Assembly (NCBI GenBank): GCA_945937855.1
Contig: CAMEUC010000038.1
Coordinates: 1-9,245, forward strand
Reading direction: 5' to 3'
Length of the DNA stretch: 9,245 nt
Origin: an uncultured Clostridium sp.
GTDB lineage: Bacteria > Bacillota > Clostridia > TANB77 > CAG-508
The notes under the pieces were generated by a model, which saw only the letters and a program-made list of their open reading frames with translations, searched no databases and was not told where the DNA came from. The stretch's first letter is position 1. The number at the start of each line of letters is the position of its first letter. Both the position numbers and the translations under genes were made by a program. Of this stretch, positions 1 to 6,597 are shown piece after piece.

Positions 1-57
1 GCCTTGGAGAGTTTGATCTTTTAAAAAAATCATACAAAAGGTAGGCTGAGAAGTAAA

Positions 58-2740
58 TTACATATTTTTCAAATTCTCTATTCTTTCGTCTATTGCTTTT
101 ATCATTTCGTTAAATTTTGATTGTTTTTGTTTTTCTTCTTCTACTTTACTTGCTGGAGCTTTTGCAACAAAGCCTGGATTACCTAGCATTTTGTCTGTTT
201 TTTCTTTTTCTACTAGTATTTTCTCTTTTTCTTTTTCTAGTCTTAATGTTTCTTCCTCTATGTTTACTAGATCTGTAAATGGTATGAATATTTCCATTTC
301 TGATGTTACTACATTTACTGCATTTTGTGGTATGTTTTCTTTATTTTCTTTAACGATTATTTCTTCACCAAATCCTAGTTTTTTTATAAAGTCTTCTGAT
401 GCTTTTATTACTTCCTCATATTTTTTTGTTATGAATATTAGTTTTGATTTTTTTGATGGGTGTACATTCATTTTTGTTCTAACATTTCTTATCCCTGTAA
501 TTGCTTCTTTTATTTGTTCTATTTTCTCTTCTTCTGCTTTAAAATCATATTTTTCATCAAAGCTTGGATATTCAGCAATCATTATGCTTTCATTATTGTT
601 ATATAGCTCTTTATAAATTTTTTCTGTTACAAATGGCATAAATGGATGTAGCAATTTTAATGAGTCACATAGTACTTTATTTAATACATATTGTGCTGTT
701 TTTCTGCTTTGTGCTGAAGTTTCTTCTTTGTTGTATAATCTTGTTTTTACGATTTCTATATACCAGTCACAAAATTCATTCCATATAAATCCTTGTATTT
801 TATCTAGTGCAACTCCTAAGTCGTAGTTGTCTATATTTTGAGTTACCTCTTTTGCTAATGTATTTAGTTTTGATAATATCCATAAATCTTCTACTTGTGC
901 GTTTTCTGGAGTTCCATTTTCGCTAATCATTATTTGATTTGGGTCATAATCTTCTAAATTCATTAATACGAATTTTGCTGCATTCCAAATTTTGTTTGCA
1001 AAATTTCCTGCTGCTTCTAGTTTTTCTGGCATAAATCTCATATCGTTTCCTGCTGTTGTTCCAGATACTAAAGAAAATCTTAGGGCATCTGCTCCATATT
1101 TTTCTATAATTTCTAATGGGTCAATTCCATTTCCTAAACTTTTAGACATTTTTCTTCCTTGGCTGTCTCTTATTATTCCATGTATAAATACATCTTTAAA
1201 TGGTACTTCTCCTGTTTGCTCTAGGCTAGAGAACATCATTCTTACAACCCAGAAAAATATTATGTCATACCCTGTAACTAGTGTATTAGTTGGGAAAAAT
1301 GTTTTATAATCTTCTGTTTCATTTGGCCAGCCTAATGTTGAAAATGGCCATAAAGCTGAACTAAACCAAGTATCTAATGTGTCTGGATCTTGAGTTAGTC
1401 TGTCGTGTCCACATTTTGAACATTTTTCTGGTTTTTTTACATCTACTGTTATTTCACCACATTTATCACAATAATATGCTGGTATTTGATGTCCCCACCA
1501 AATTTGTCTTGATATACACCAGTCTTGAATGTTATCCAACCAGTTAAAATATGTTTTTTCGAATTTTTCTGGTACAAATCTTGTATCCCCATTTTTTACT
1601 GCTTTTATTGCTGGCTTTGCAAGTTCCTTCATTGCAACAAACCATTGGTCTGATATTTTGGGTTCAACTGTTGTTTTACATCTATCATGTTTTGCAACAT
1701 TATGAGTATAATCTTCTACTTTTACTAATGCACCTATTTTCTCTAATTCTTCAACTATTTTCTTTCTTGCTTCATATAAATCCATTCCTGCATAGTCTGG
1801 GTGTAAAATCCCCATTTTGAAGTTTTTATCAAATACTTCTATTATTTCTAAGTTATGTTTTAAACCTGCCTGATAGTCGTTCATGTCATGTGCTGGTGTA
1901 ATTTTTACACATCCTGTTCCAAATTCTGTTTCTACAAATTCATCTGCTATGATTGGAATTTCTTTGTTCATTATTGGTAATATACAAGTTTTTCCGGACT
2001 AAGTCTTTATATCTTTCATCATCTGGATGTACTGCAACTGCTGTATCTCCAAGCATTGTTTCTGGTCTTGTTGTTGCAACTATTAAATACTTATCTTCTG
2101 TTCCTGTAATTCTATATCTAATATGCCATAAATGTGTTTTTTCTTCTACATATTCAACTTCTGCATCTGATATTGATGTGTTACAGCATGGGCACCAGTT
2201 TATCATTCTTTTTCCTTTATAGATTAGACCTTTATCATATAGTTTTTTAAATACTGTTAAAACTGCTTCTGATAAACCTTCATCCATTGTAAATCTTGCT
2301 CTTGACCAGTCTGCTGAGCAGCCTAATCTTTTTTGTTGTTTTACTATGGTTCCACCATATTCCTTTGTCCAATCCCATGCTCTCTCTAAAAATTTTTCTC
2401 TTCCTAAATCAGCTTTATTTATTCCTTCTTCTTTTAATTTTTCTACTATTTTTACTTCTGTAGAAATTGCAGAGTGGTCTGTTCCTGGAACCCATAACGT
2501 GTTATATCCTTGCATCCTTTTATATCTAATTAGAATATCTTGCAATGTTCCATCTAGTGCATGCCCCATGTGTAGTTTTCCTGTAACATTTGGTGGTGGC
2601 ATCATTATACAGTAACTTTCTTTTTCTTTATTCATACTTGGCTTAAAGTAGTCTTTTTCCTCCCAATTCTTATAGATTTCCTCTTCAAATTCATTTGGTG
2701 CATATGCTCCTTCTAGGCTATGTTTGCATTTTTTACACAT
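58..2740 (-). pseudogene. valS: valyl-tRNA synthetase, interrupted by a single-base frameshift
   Basis: ValRS attaches valine to tRNA-Val in the cytoplasm and edits mischarged threonine. With one base removed near 1996-1997 the two reading frames join into 893 residues, a normal length. The class I HIGH motif reads HMGH (residues 57-60) after PPPNVTGKL. The editing-domain segment EFGTGCVKITPAHD follows the junction. Zinc-type cysteines sit at about 424, 427, 440 and 443, KMSKS at 530-534, and the C-terminal 65 residues form the usual Lys/Glu-rich coiled coil. The start at 2740 is chosen for AAAGGAGG seven bases upstream; an in-frame extension upstream runs through a structured repeat and is probably untranslated. 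The N-terminus carries an extra CKKC pair. A Val T-box lies upstream. The gene is essential, so a sequencing error is as likely as true inactivation. Identity is certain; intactness is not. Confidence 0.95.
1996..1997 (-). other. valS: frameshift point in valS (one extra base)
   Basis: On the minus strand the codons run GAC TTA GTC CGG AAA AAC TTG, giving DLVRKNL and then divergent residues to a stop. Dropping one C of the CC pair gives GTC GGA AAA ACT TGT ATA TTA CCA, that is DLVGKTCILP. This flows directly into the downstream frame MNKEIPIIADEF and matches the usual ValRS pattern at this place. Deleting one adjacent G would also restore the frame but leave R instead of the family glycine. 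Confidence 0.85.
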
Positions 2741-2771
2741 AAAAATTCCTCCTTTAATTTCTCCTTGCATT
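2741..2771 (-). promoter_or_regulatory. valS ribosome binding site and start-proximal leader
   Basis: AAAGGAGG (2748-2755) lies seven bases before the ATG at 2740. This is the strongest Shine-Dalgarno near the valS start and decides it over the in-frame ATG codons inside the upstream repeat. The 33 bases from the repeat's closing stem to the start codon contain only this signal. Confidence 0.8.
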
Positions 2772-2773
2772 CC

Positions 2774-2913
2774 GCCGCATCTCGTCGGGGTTATATATTT
2801 TAATTCGCTCATTTCTTCCCACCGGCGCTGTAACAAGGCTTACGCCTTTAACAGCCCACGGCGGTCCCCACGAGGAAATTCGCTTTTAAAATATATAAGC
2901 CCCTGCGTGCGGC
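2774..2913 (-). repeat. structured repeat copy A (candidate 5'-UTR RNA element) ahead of valS
   Basis: Read on the minus strand, the element opens with GCCGC and closes with GCGGC (P1). Next comes an asymmetric internal loop (ACGCA on the 5' side, GACGAGAT on the 3' side). A long stem follows: GGGG plus TTATATATTTTAA pairs with TTAAAATATATAA plus CCCC, with one bulged C. The interior holds a GC-rich hairpin, GCTGT/ACAGC over AAGGC/GCCTT with a four-base loop. It lies between the T-box terminator and the valS start, 33 bases from the ATG. It is almost identical to copy C (7083-7224) and shares the P1 and internal-loop design with copy B. It is much more GC-rich than its surroundings. It could be a cis-acting RNA or a mobile hairpin; I favour RNA because of orientation and position. 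Confidence 0.85.
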
Positions 2914-2954
2914 TATTTTTATTCTAAGAATTTTATAGGTTCTACCTTTGGATT

Positions 2955-2991
2955 AAAAAAACCTCATCCTTGTATAAGGACGAGGTTTTTT
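2955..2991 (-). terminator. T-box intrinsic terminator of the valS leader
   Basis: On the minus strand, ACCTCGTCCTT pairs with AAGGATGAGGT through 11 base pairs (one G-U), with the loop ATAC, and is followed by a run of U. Its 5' arm lies just after the T-box sequence, as expected for the antiterminator/terminator switch. The G-U pair exists only in minus-strand RNA, which agrees with the direction of transcription. Confidence 0.95.
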
Positions 2992-3199
2992 CGTGGTACC
3001 ACCTTAATTTATATATGATTTTTATTTATATACATCTCTAATATCTTTAACGCAGATTTACGAATAATCCTACTTTTATTTCAAATTATCAACTCCAAAG
3101 CTACCTTCAATTTATCTTACTTTAAGAAGCTTTCAGCCAATGGCTTCTTTTCTCTAAAAAAGCAGTTTTAAATTTACTCCTCTTTTTCACAGTTTTTGG
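2955..3199 (-). promoter_or_regulatory. T-box riboswitch leader (probably tRNA-Val responsive)
   Basis: The canonical T-box AAGGTGGTACCACG (minus strand, 3005-2992) is followed at once by the terminator. Uncharged tRNA would pair its CCA end with the T-box bulge, stabilise the antiterminator and allow valS transcription. Stem I is visible upstream: AGTA in GAGGAGTAAAT on the 5' side, a distal hairpin AGCCATTGGCT, and GAA on the 3' side followed by G-GTA-G. GTA (plus strand 3102-3104) is a valine codon in the specifier position, which fits the downstream gene. The specifier is read by eye rather than from a covariance model; a nearby GTT is an alternative and is also valine. Confidence 0.93.
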
Positions 3200-3206
3200 T
3201 TTAATT

Positions 3207-3235
3207 ATAATACCATGTTTTTTGTTTTTTGTCAA
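3207..3235 (-). promoter_or_regulatory. sigma-A-type promoter for the valS T-box transcript
   Basis: TTGACA (3230-3235) and TATTAT (3207-3212) are separated by exactly 17 bases on the minus strand. An overlapping TATAAT lies three bases further. The predicted start near 3200 lies just before T-box Stem I. A second TTGACA occurs 16 bases upstream (3246-3251) without an obvious partner. Confidence 0.85.
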
Positions 3236-3295
3236 ATTTTATTTTTGTCAATGCTTTTTACCAATTTTTATGCAAACAAGTTTCATCCCTATGAC

Positions 3296-4993
3296 CTATT
3301 TTATATAAAGCATCGGGCGAAAGCCTATGAATGAGTTGATTGTAGTCGTCCTATTCGGGATACGGCAAGCTGATGGACGGATGTCACCTCCTTGGTTGTA
3401 GCCACCTCCACGTAAAACACTTTGGCTTCCATTCACTTCCATAGTCCATTCAAAAATATTTCCCGCTAAATCATATATGTTTTTTGCTTTATTTGTCTCA
3501 CTTGCTCCTGTTTTTAATAACCAACTACTATTTTCGGGTTTTGTTGTTTCAGCACTAATCCATGTTGCGCCATTATCTGTACTATATTCTCCACTAAATA
3601 TAAATTCATTATAAGGATAATTTCCCCAAGTTGTACTATCTGTTACATTATGAGTACTATCTTTTACAAAGTCTAACATTGCATCCCATTGTATACCATA
3701 ACACAAAGAACTAGTTACCCCTATATTTTGTCCATCATACATATTCTTGCTTAAATATAAGGCTCCTTTCCCTTGATTTTGATTGCTCCCATCAAATACG
3801 TCTTCTGTATATTCATTCCTGGTTGCTCCCCAGCTTACAAAGTTATATGGATATGCATTTCTTTTTACTACCATCTTAGTTGTTCCATTTGCTATATTTT
3901 TTCTTGCTATTGTACTTCCTGCTTCATATCTTCCTATATAAAATCCTCCATTATTGTACACACTTTCTAGCATAGCATTGTATTCTCCCACTTCCCATTC
4001 ATTACCCGTGTATGGTTCTATATAGGTAGTACTATTAGTAAGGGATGTATATCTTTCATTATCTTGCCATTCACTTCTATAAAACGCTGCTATATTTGTT
4101 TTACTATCATTTGAAGTTACTTCTACAGGAACCCACACAAATTCATTTCCATCTGTATCTTGTATAACCATGCCATCTTCTATTGTTTGTTCAAATACAT
4201 TTTTTGATACTCTAAATCCTTTTGGAGCTGTCGCAGTGTAGCTTCCGCTTACAAAATATGCATTTTCGTCTAAAATACTATCGCTCCATACTTCTATTTG
4301 TTCTCCTGTTGTTATTGATTTAAAATATCCTCCAGTTACATTTGTTTCTCCTATTATTGATCCTGTGTTATAACAGTTTTTTATTATTCCCTCGTTTTTT
4401 CCTGCTATAGCACCCACATAGGTTTTTGCTTTTATATAACTTTTCTCAATACTTAAATTTTTTACTGTTCCCGTTAAAATTCCAAATAATCCCTGATTAT
4501 TTAATTCCTCATCATTTATATATAATCCTTTAATGTCATGCCCTAATCCATCTAGTGTTCCCGTAAATTCATATTTTGTACCATTACTATCACTTAATGG
4601 CAATGGCTCCCATTGCGTCCCTGTCCAGGTTCCTGCTGTTTCATCATAGTATCCACCCAAATCTAAATCATTCATTAAAGTATAGTATCCATTAGTTGTA
4701 AATGTATATATTTTTCCGTTTACTTCTATTTTTTCTCCTGAGCCTATTTTTTTTAATTGTTCTACTGTATATATTGGTATCACATCTGAATTTGCAAAAT
4801 AGCTATTATATATGTCATTTGCTTCTCCTATATTGTTGTATTTTCTTGCTATTTCCTCCGTAGTTTCTGCAGAGGTTTGGGCTTTATTTGATATTCTTAT
4901 ATACATACTCATTAAGAATGCTATTAAAAATAACATTGTTACTAGTACTATTAATGTGATTGCGCCTTTTTGTGATTTTGGGTTTATGTTCAT
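3296..4993 (-). CDS. prepilin-like surface protein with GLUG motif and C-terminal C-type-lectin/FGE-sulfatase-like fold
   Basis: This 565-residue protein starts at an ATG preceded by GGGGGAGG seven bases away. Residues 9-32 are a KGAITLIVLV-type membrane segment with the G/A junction of a type IV prepilin or TadE-like leader, but without the usual Glu at +5. Residues about 73-112 (IYTVEQLKKI, YTLMNDLDLGG) precede a GLUG-like repeat (about 168-213; GLFGILTGTVKNLSI). Residues about 275-565 resemble the FGE-sulfatase/C-type-lectin fold: EFVWVPVE, GGFYIGRYEAG, NIYDLAGNIFEW (506-516), LRGGG (527-531), GFRP (557-560). A catalytic role is doubtful; a cell-surface binding protein is more likely. The last 34 codons are strikingly GC-rich and rich in NNC codons, as in diversity-generating retroelement targets. 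Structured repeat copy B sits in its leader. Confidence 0.8.
   Translation of the reverse strand: MNINPKSQKGAITLIVLVTMLFLIAFLMSMYIRISNKAQTSAETTEEIARKYNNIGEANDIYNSYFANSDVIPIYTVEQLKKIGSGEKIEVNGKIYTFTTNGYYTLMNDLDLGGYYDETAGTWTGTQWEPLPLSDSNGTKYEFTGTLDGLGHDIKGLYINDEELNNQGLFGILTGTVKNLSIEKSYIKAKTYVGAIAGKNEGIIKNCYNTGSIIGETNVTGGYFKSITTGEQIEVWSDSILDENAYFVSGSYTATAPKGFRVSKNVFEQTIEDGMVIQDTDGNEFVWVPVEVTSNDSKTNIAAFYRSEWQDNERYTSLTNSTTYIEPYTGNEWEVGEYNAMLESVYNNGGFYIGRYEAGSTIARKNIANGTTKMVVKRNAYPYNFVSWGATRNEYTEDVFDGSNQNQGKGALYLSKNMYDGQNIGVTSSLCYGIQWDAMLDFVKDSTHNVTDSTTWGNYPYNEFIFSGEYSTDNGATWISAETTKPENSSWLLKTGASETNKAKNIYDLAGNIFEWTMEVNGSQSVLRGGGYNQGGDIRPSACRIPNRTTTINSFIGFRPMLYIK
3311..3412 (-). other. candidate DGR variable region (VR) at the 3' end of the C-type-lectin gene
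   Basis: Codons 528-561 run from the RGGG motif to the GFRPM motif. By direct count 54 of 102 bases are G or C, against 22 of 72 in the preceding 24 codons. Twelve of the 34 codons end in C, against 2 of the preceding 24. Nine of them (TAC, AAC, GAC, ATC, TGC, ATC, ATC, AAC, TTC) are each reachable from AAC by changing only A. That is the signature of adenine-specific mutagenic retrohoming at the ligand face of a C-type-lectin fold. The segment ends in a GC-rich stretch before the stop, where an IMH-like site would lie. No template repeat, Avd or reverse transcriptase is in this window. Confidence 0.55.
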
Positions 4994-5034
4994 TGGTTTT
5001 CCTCCCCCAGATTTTTATTTTATTTAATACATCC

Positions 5035-5136
5035 GCCAAATCTCGTCGGAGTTTGATTTTTCTTTTTTCAGCTCCTCTAAGTAATCCCTACTTTGGATTC
5101 TCCTAAAAAAAGAAAAATGAAACTCCTGCGTTTGGC
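5035..5136 (-). repeat. structured repeat copy B (divergent arms) ahead of the C-type-lectin gene
   Basis: On the minus strand P1 is GCCAA/TTGGC. The internal loop is the same as in copies A and C (ACGCA on one side, GACGAGAT on the other). The next stem starts GGAG/CTCC and continues through a long A/T arm (about 24 positions, two mismatches) to an unrelated terminal hairpin (AATCC/GGATT). Only the base of the element is shared with the other copies, so the base is the conserved functional core. It begins about 36 bases after the cca stop and ends 41 bases before the downstream ATG. Confidence 0.8.
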
Positions 5137-5172
5137 TACTTCTATACATAATTTTTTAAACACAAAATTTTG

Positions 5173-6414
5173 CTAGTTGTTTTGATTTTTTAACCATTTG
5201 ATTCGTTCTTCATGTAATTTTTCTCCAAATTCTTTTCCTGGCTTTATATTGTATTTTTTCTTTATATATTCTCCGTCTATTTCTTGTAACATTTTTTTGC
5301 CCAATTTTGCAAAATTATATTCTTCGTTTTCTATATTTTCTTCCCCATGTCTTGCTCGGTCTGAGTATACTATTATTTGTAATCCTTGTAACCCTAGTCT
5401 ACTTTTTGATACTCGTTCTAAAAAAGATACTTTTTTAGAAACAGTCATTTGATTAAATATTCCACCTTTCATGTGTTCTTTTATTGCTGTAACTCCACAC
5501 TTTTTCCATTCTTCTGGTATACCCAGAGTTTTCGCTAATCTTTTTAATGGTTCAATCCCTCTTTCTTCGTGCCCATAGTGATGTGGGTACATTTCCTTTG
5601 GTGTTTGTCCTTTTCCTAAATCATGTACCAATGCTGAAAATCTTATTTTTTCTTCTGTTGTTATTTTGGCAGAATTGTCCAATGCTATCATTGTATGATT
5701 ATAGCTATCACCTTCTGGGTGGTATTTTTCGGGTTGAATCGCTCCAATTAAATCATATATTTCTTTAAAATGTATATCTAACACATTTGCTTTTTTTAAT
5801 ATCTCAAAAAATATTGATGGTTTTTTTGTTCTTAAGGCTTTTTTTAATTCTTCAAATACTCTCTCTTTTGATAAAGTTAATAATTCATCTTTCAAAGAAT
5901 ACATCATTTCTAATGTACTTTCTTCCACTTCAAATTCTAATTCTGCTGCAAATCTCGCTACTCTATATACTCTAAGAGGGTCTTCTTTAAAACTTTCACT
6001 TATTGCTTTTATCCTTTTTTCTTTTAAATCTTTTTCTCCATTAAATGGGTCAATTATTTCTCCTGTCAATACATCTTGTGCTATAGCATTTATTGTGATA
6101 TCTCGTCTTCTCAAGTCTTGCTCGATCGTTATATTATTAATATTTATTTTAAAATTCTTGTGTCCTAAGCCAGTTTTTTTTTCTGTTCTTGCCATTGCAA
6201 ATTCTTTATTTTCTAATATAAAAACAGAAAATGCCTTGCCTTGTGTTTTAGCATTCGGAAATAGTTTTATAAATTCTTCTTCACTTATTCCTGTTATGCA
6301 GTAATCTTCATCTTTATTTTCTTTTCCTAATATTTTATCTCTTACTGCTCCTCCTACTAAATATAATCTACCATCGTATTGATTAATTTTTTTAGCAATT
6401 TCTATTATTGTCAT
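5173..6414 (-). CDS. cca: CCA-adding tRNA nucleotidyltransferase with C-terminal HD domain
   Basis: The enzyme adds or repairs the 3' CCA of tRNA without a nucleic-acid template. In 413 residues the class II nucleotidyltransferase motifs occur in order: LVGGAVRD (19-26), DEDY with catalytic acids D35 and D37, RRRDITINA (102-110; base- and ribose-recognition region), and EDPLRVYRVARFAAEL (144-159). A metal-binding HD phosphohydrolase domain follows, with HPEGDSYNH (232-240) and LVHDLGKG (262-269). The length and the HD domain match the Cca class typified by E. coli rather than the shorter HD-less type. The start follows AGGAGG with a short four-base spacer. A leader segment is complementary to that ribosome site. 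It lies between divIVA and the C-type-lectin gene and probably has its own promoter. Confidence 0.95.
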   Translation of the reverse strand: MTIIEIAKKINQYDGRLYLVGGAVRDKILGKENKDEDYCITGISEEEFIKLFPNAKTQGKAFSVFILENKEFAMARTEKKTGLGHKNFKININNITIEQDLRRRDITINAIAQDVLTGEIIDPFNGEKDLKEKRIKAISESFKEDPLRVYRVARFAAELEFEVEESTLEMMYSLKDELLTLSKERVFEELKKALRTKKPSIFFEILKKANVLDIHFKEIYDLIGAIQPEKYHPEGDSYNHTMIALDNSAKITTEEKIRFSALVHDLGKGQTPKEMYPHHYGHEERGIEPLKRLAKTLGIPEEWKKCGVTAIKEHMKGGIFNQMTVSKKVSFLERVSKSRLGLQGLQIIVYSDRARHGEENIENEEYNFAKLGKKMLQEIDGEYIKKKYNIKPGKEFGEKLHEERIKWLKNQNN

Positions 6415-6416
6415 TA

Positions 6417-6491
6417 TTCCTCCTGTATCAAAAAAGCTGTTTTACTAACTTTTCTTTTTTGCCGATTTGAGTTTCCATCTAAAAGGAGGAA
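6417..6491 (-). promoter_or_regulatory. possible Shine-Dalgarno-masking inverted repeat in the cca leader
   Basis: The minus-strand leader carries TTCCTCCT (6491-6484), exactly complementary to AGGAGGAA (6424-6417) at the cca ribosome site. In RNA the eight pairs would enclose about 59 bases and hide the start signal. If transcription starts near 6504, the masking segment lies in the first 20 bases of the mRNA. Any pyrimidine-rich tract can complement an SD, so function is inferred. Confidence 0.35.
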
Positions 6492-6498
6492 ATCACAA

Positions 6499-6555
6499 AT
6501 GGCAATAGCAATTATAGTTTGCTTTAGTCTAGTAAATCTAACTTTCCTAGACTAG
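6499..6555 (+). CDS. possible 18-residue hydrophobic peptide (weak candidate)
   Basis: This is the only plus-strand coding candidate in the window with a near-perfect ribosome site: AAAGGAGG, then nine bases, then ATG. The product MAIAIIVCFSLVNLTFLD is hydrophobic and as short as Ibs-type type I toxins. The end of the frame lies inside an inverted repeat (6523-6532 with 6547-6556), and the divIVA terminator hairpin follows 11 bases later. I see no clear plus-strand promoter. The same bases read on the minus strand as the cca -10 box and the anti-Shine-Dalgarno segment, so the ORF may be a by-product. I do not recognise it. Confidence 0.2.
   Translation: MAIAIIVCFSLVNLTFLD
6511..6516 (-). promoter_or_regulatory. 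probable -10 box for cca
   Basis: TATAAT occurs on the minus strand 97 bases before the cca start, after the divIVA terminator. The region 16-18 bases upstream (GATTTA/AGATTT) is a poor -35 match. An inverted repeat, TTTAGTCTAG/CTAGACTAGA (6523-6532 and 6547-6556, one G-T pair), spans this spacer and -35 zone. It could be an operator that replaces a good -35. Confidence 0.4.
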
Positions 6556-6565
6556 AAACTTCAAA

Positions 6566-6585
6566 AGCGGGTTCTGGAACCCGCT
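6566..6585 (-). terminator. intrinsic terminator after divIVA
   Basis: AGCGGGTTC pairs with GAACCCGCT. On the minus strand the hairpin lies 12 bases beyond the divIVA stop and is followed by UUUUGAAGUUU. On the plus strand the following bases are not U-rich, so it serves mainly the minus strand. Confidence 0.8.
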
Positions 6586-6597
6586 CCTTATATCAAT

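Noticed and set aside
1..57. Terminator or gene downstream of valS
   Set aside because: The 57 bases hold no convincing hairpin with a U-run and no recognisable coding or RNA signal.
191..616. Long plus-strand open frame opposite the valS 3' part, and similar plus-strand frames elsewhere (992-1309, 6689-7300, 8370-8630)
   Set aside because: All lie antisense to well-identified minus-strand genes, have low-complexity Ser/Phe/Leu/Ile-rich translations typical of A/T-rich antisense frames, and lack ribosome sites.
58..2740. Two separate genes for the valS halves
   Set aside because: The halves overlap slightly, are each incomplete, and join seamlessly into one ValRS after removing one base; no ribosome site serves the second half.
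2740..2836. Upstream start for valS at 2836 (and the equivalent 7146 for divIVA)
   Set aside because: The extension is encoded by the structured repeat, lacks a good ribosome site at its first ATG, and is unlike the family N-termini. Strong SD sequences precede 2740 and 7050.
3296..4993. Active formylglycine-generating enzyme or sulfatase modifier
   Set aside because: Only the fold-type motifs are visible; the prepilin-like leader, GLUG segment and variable-looking C-terminus fit a surface binding protein better.
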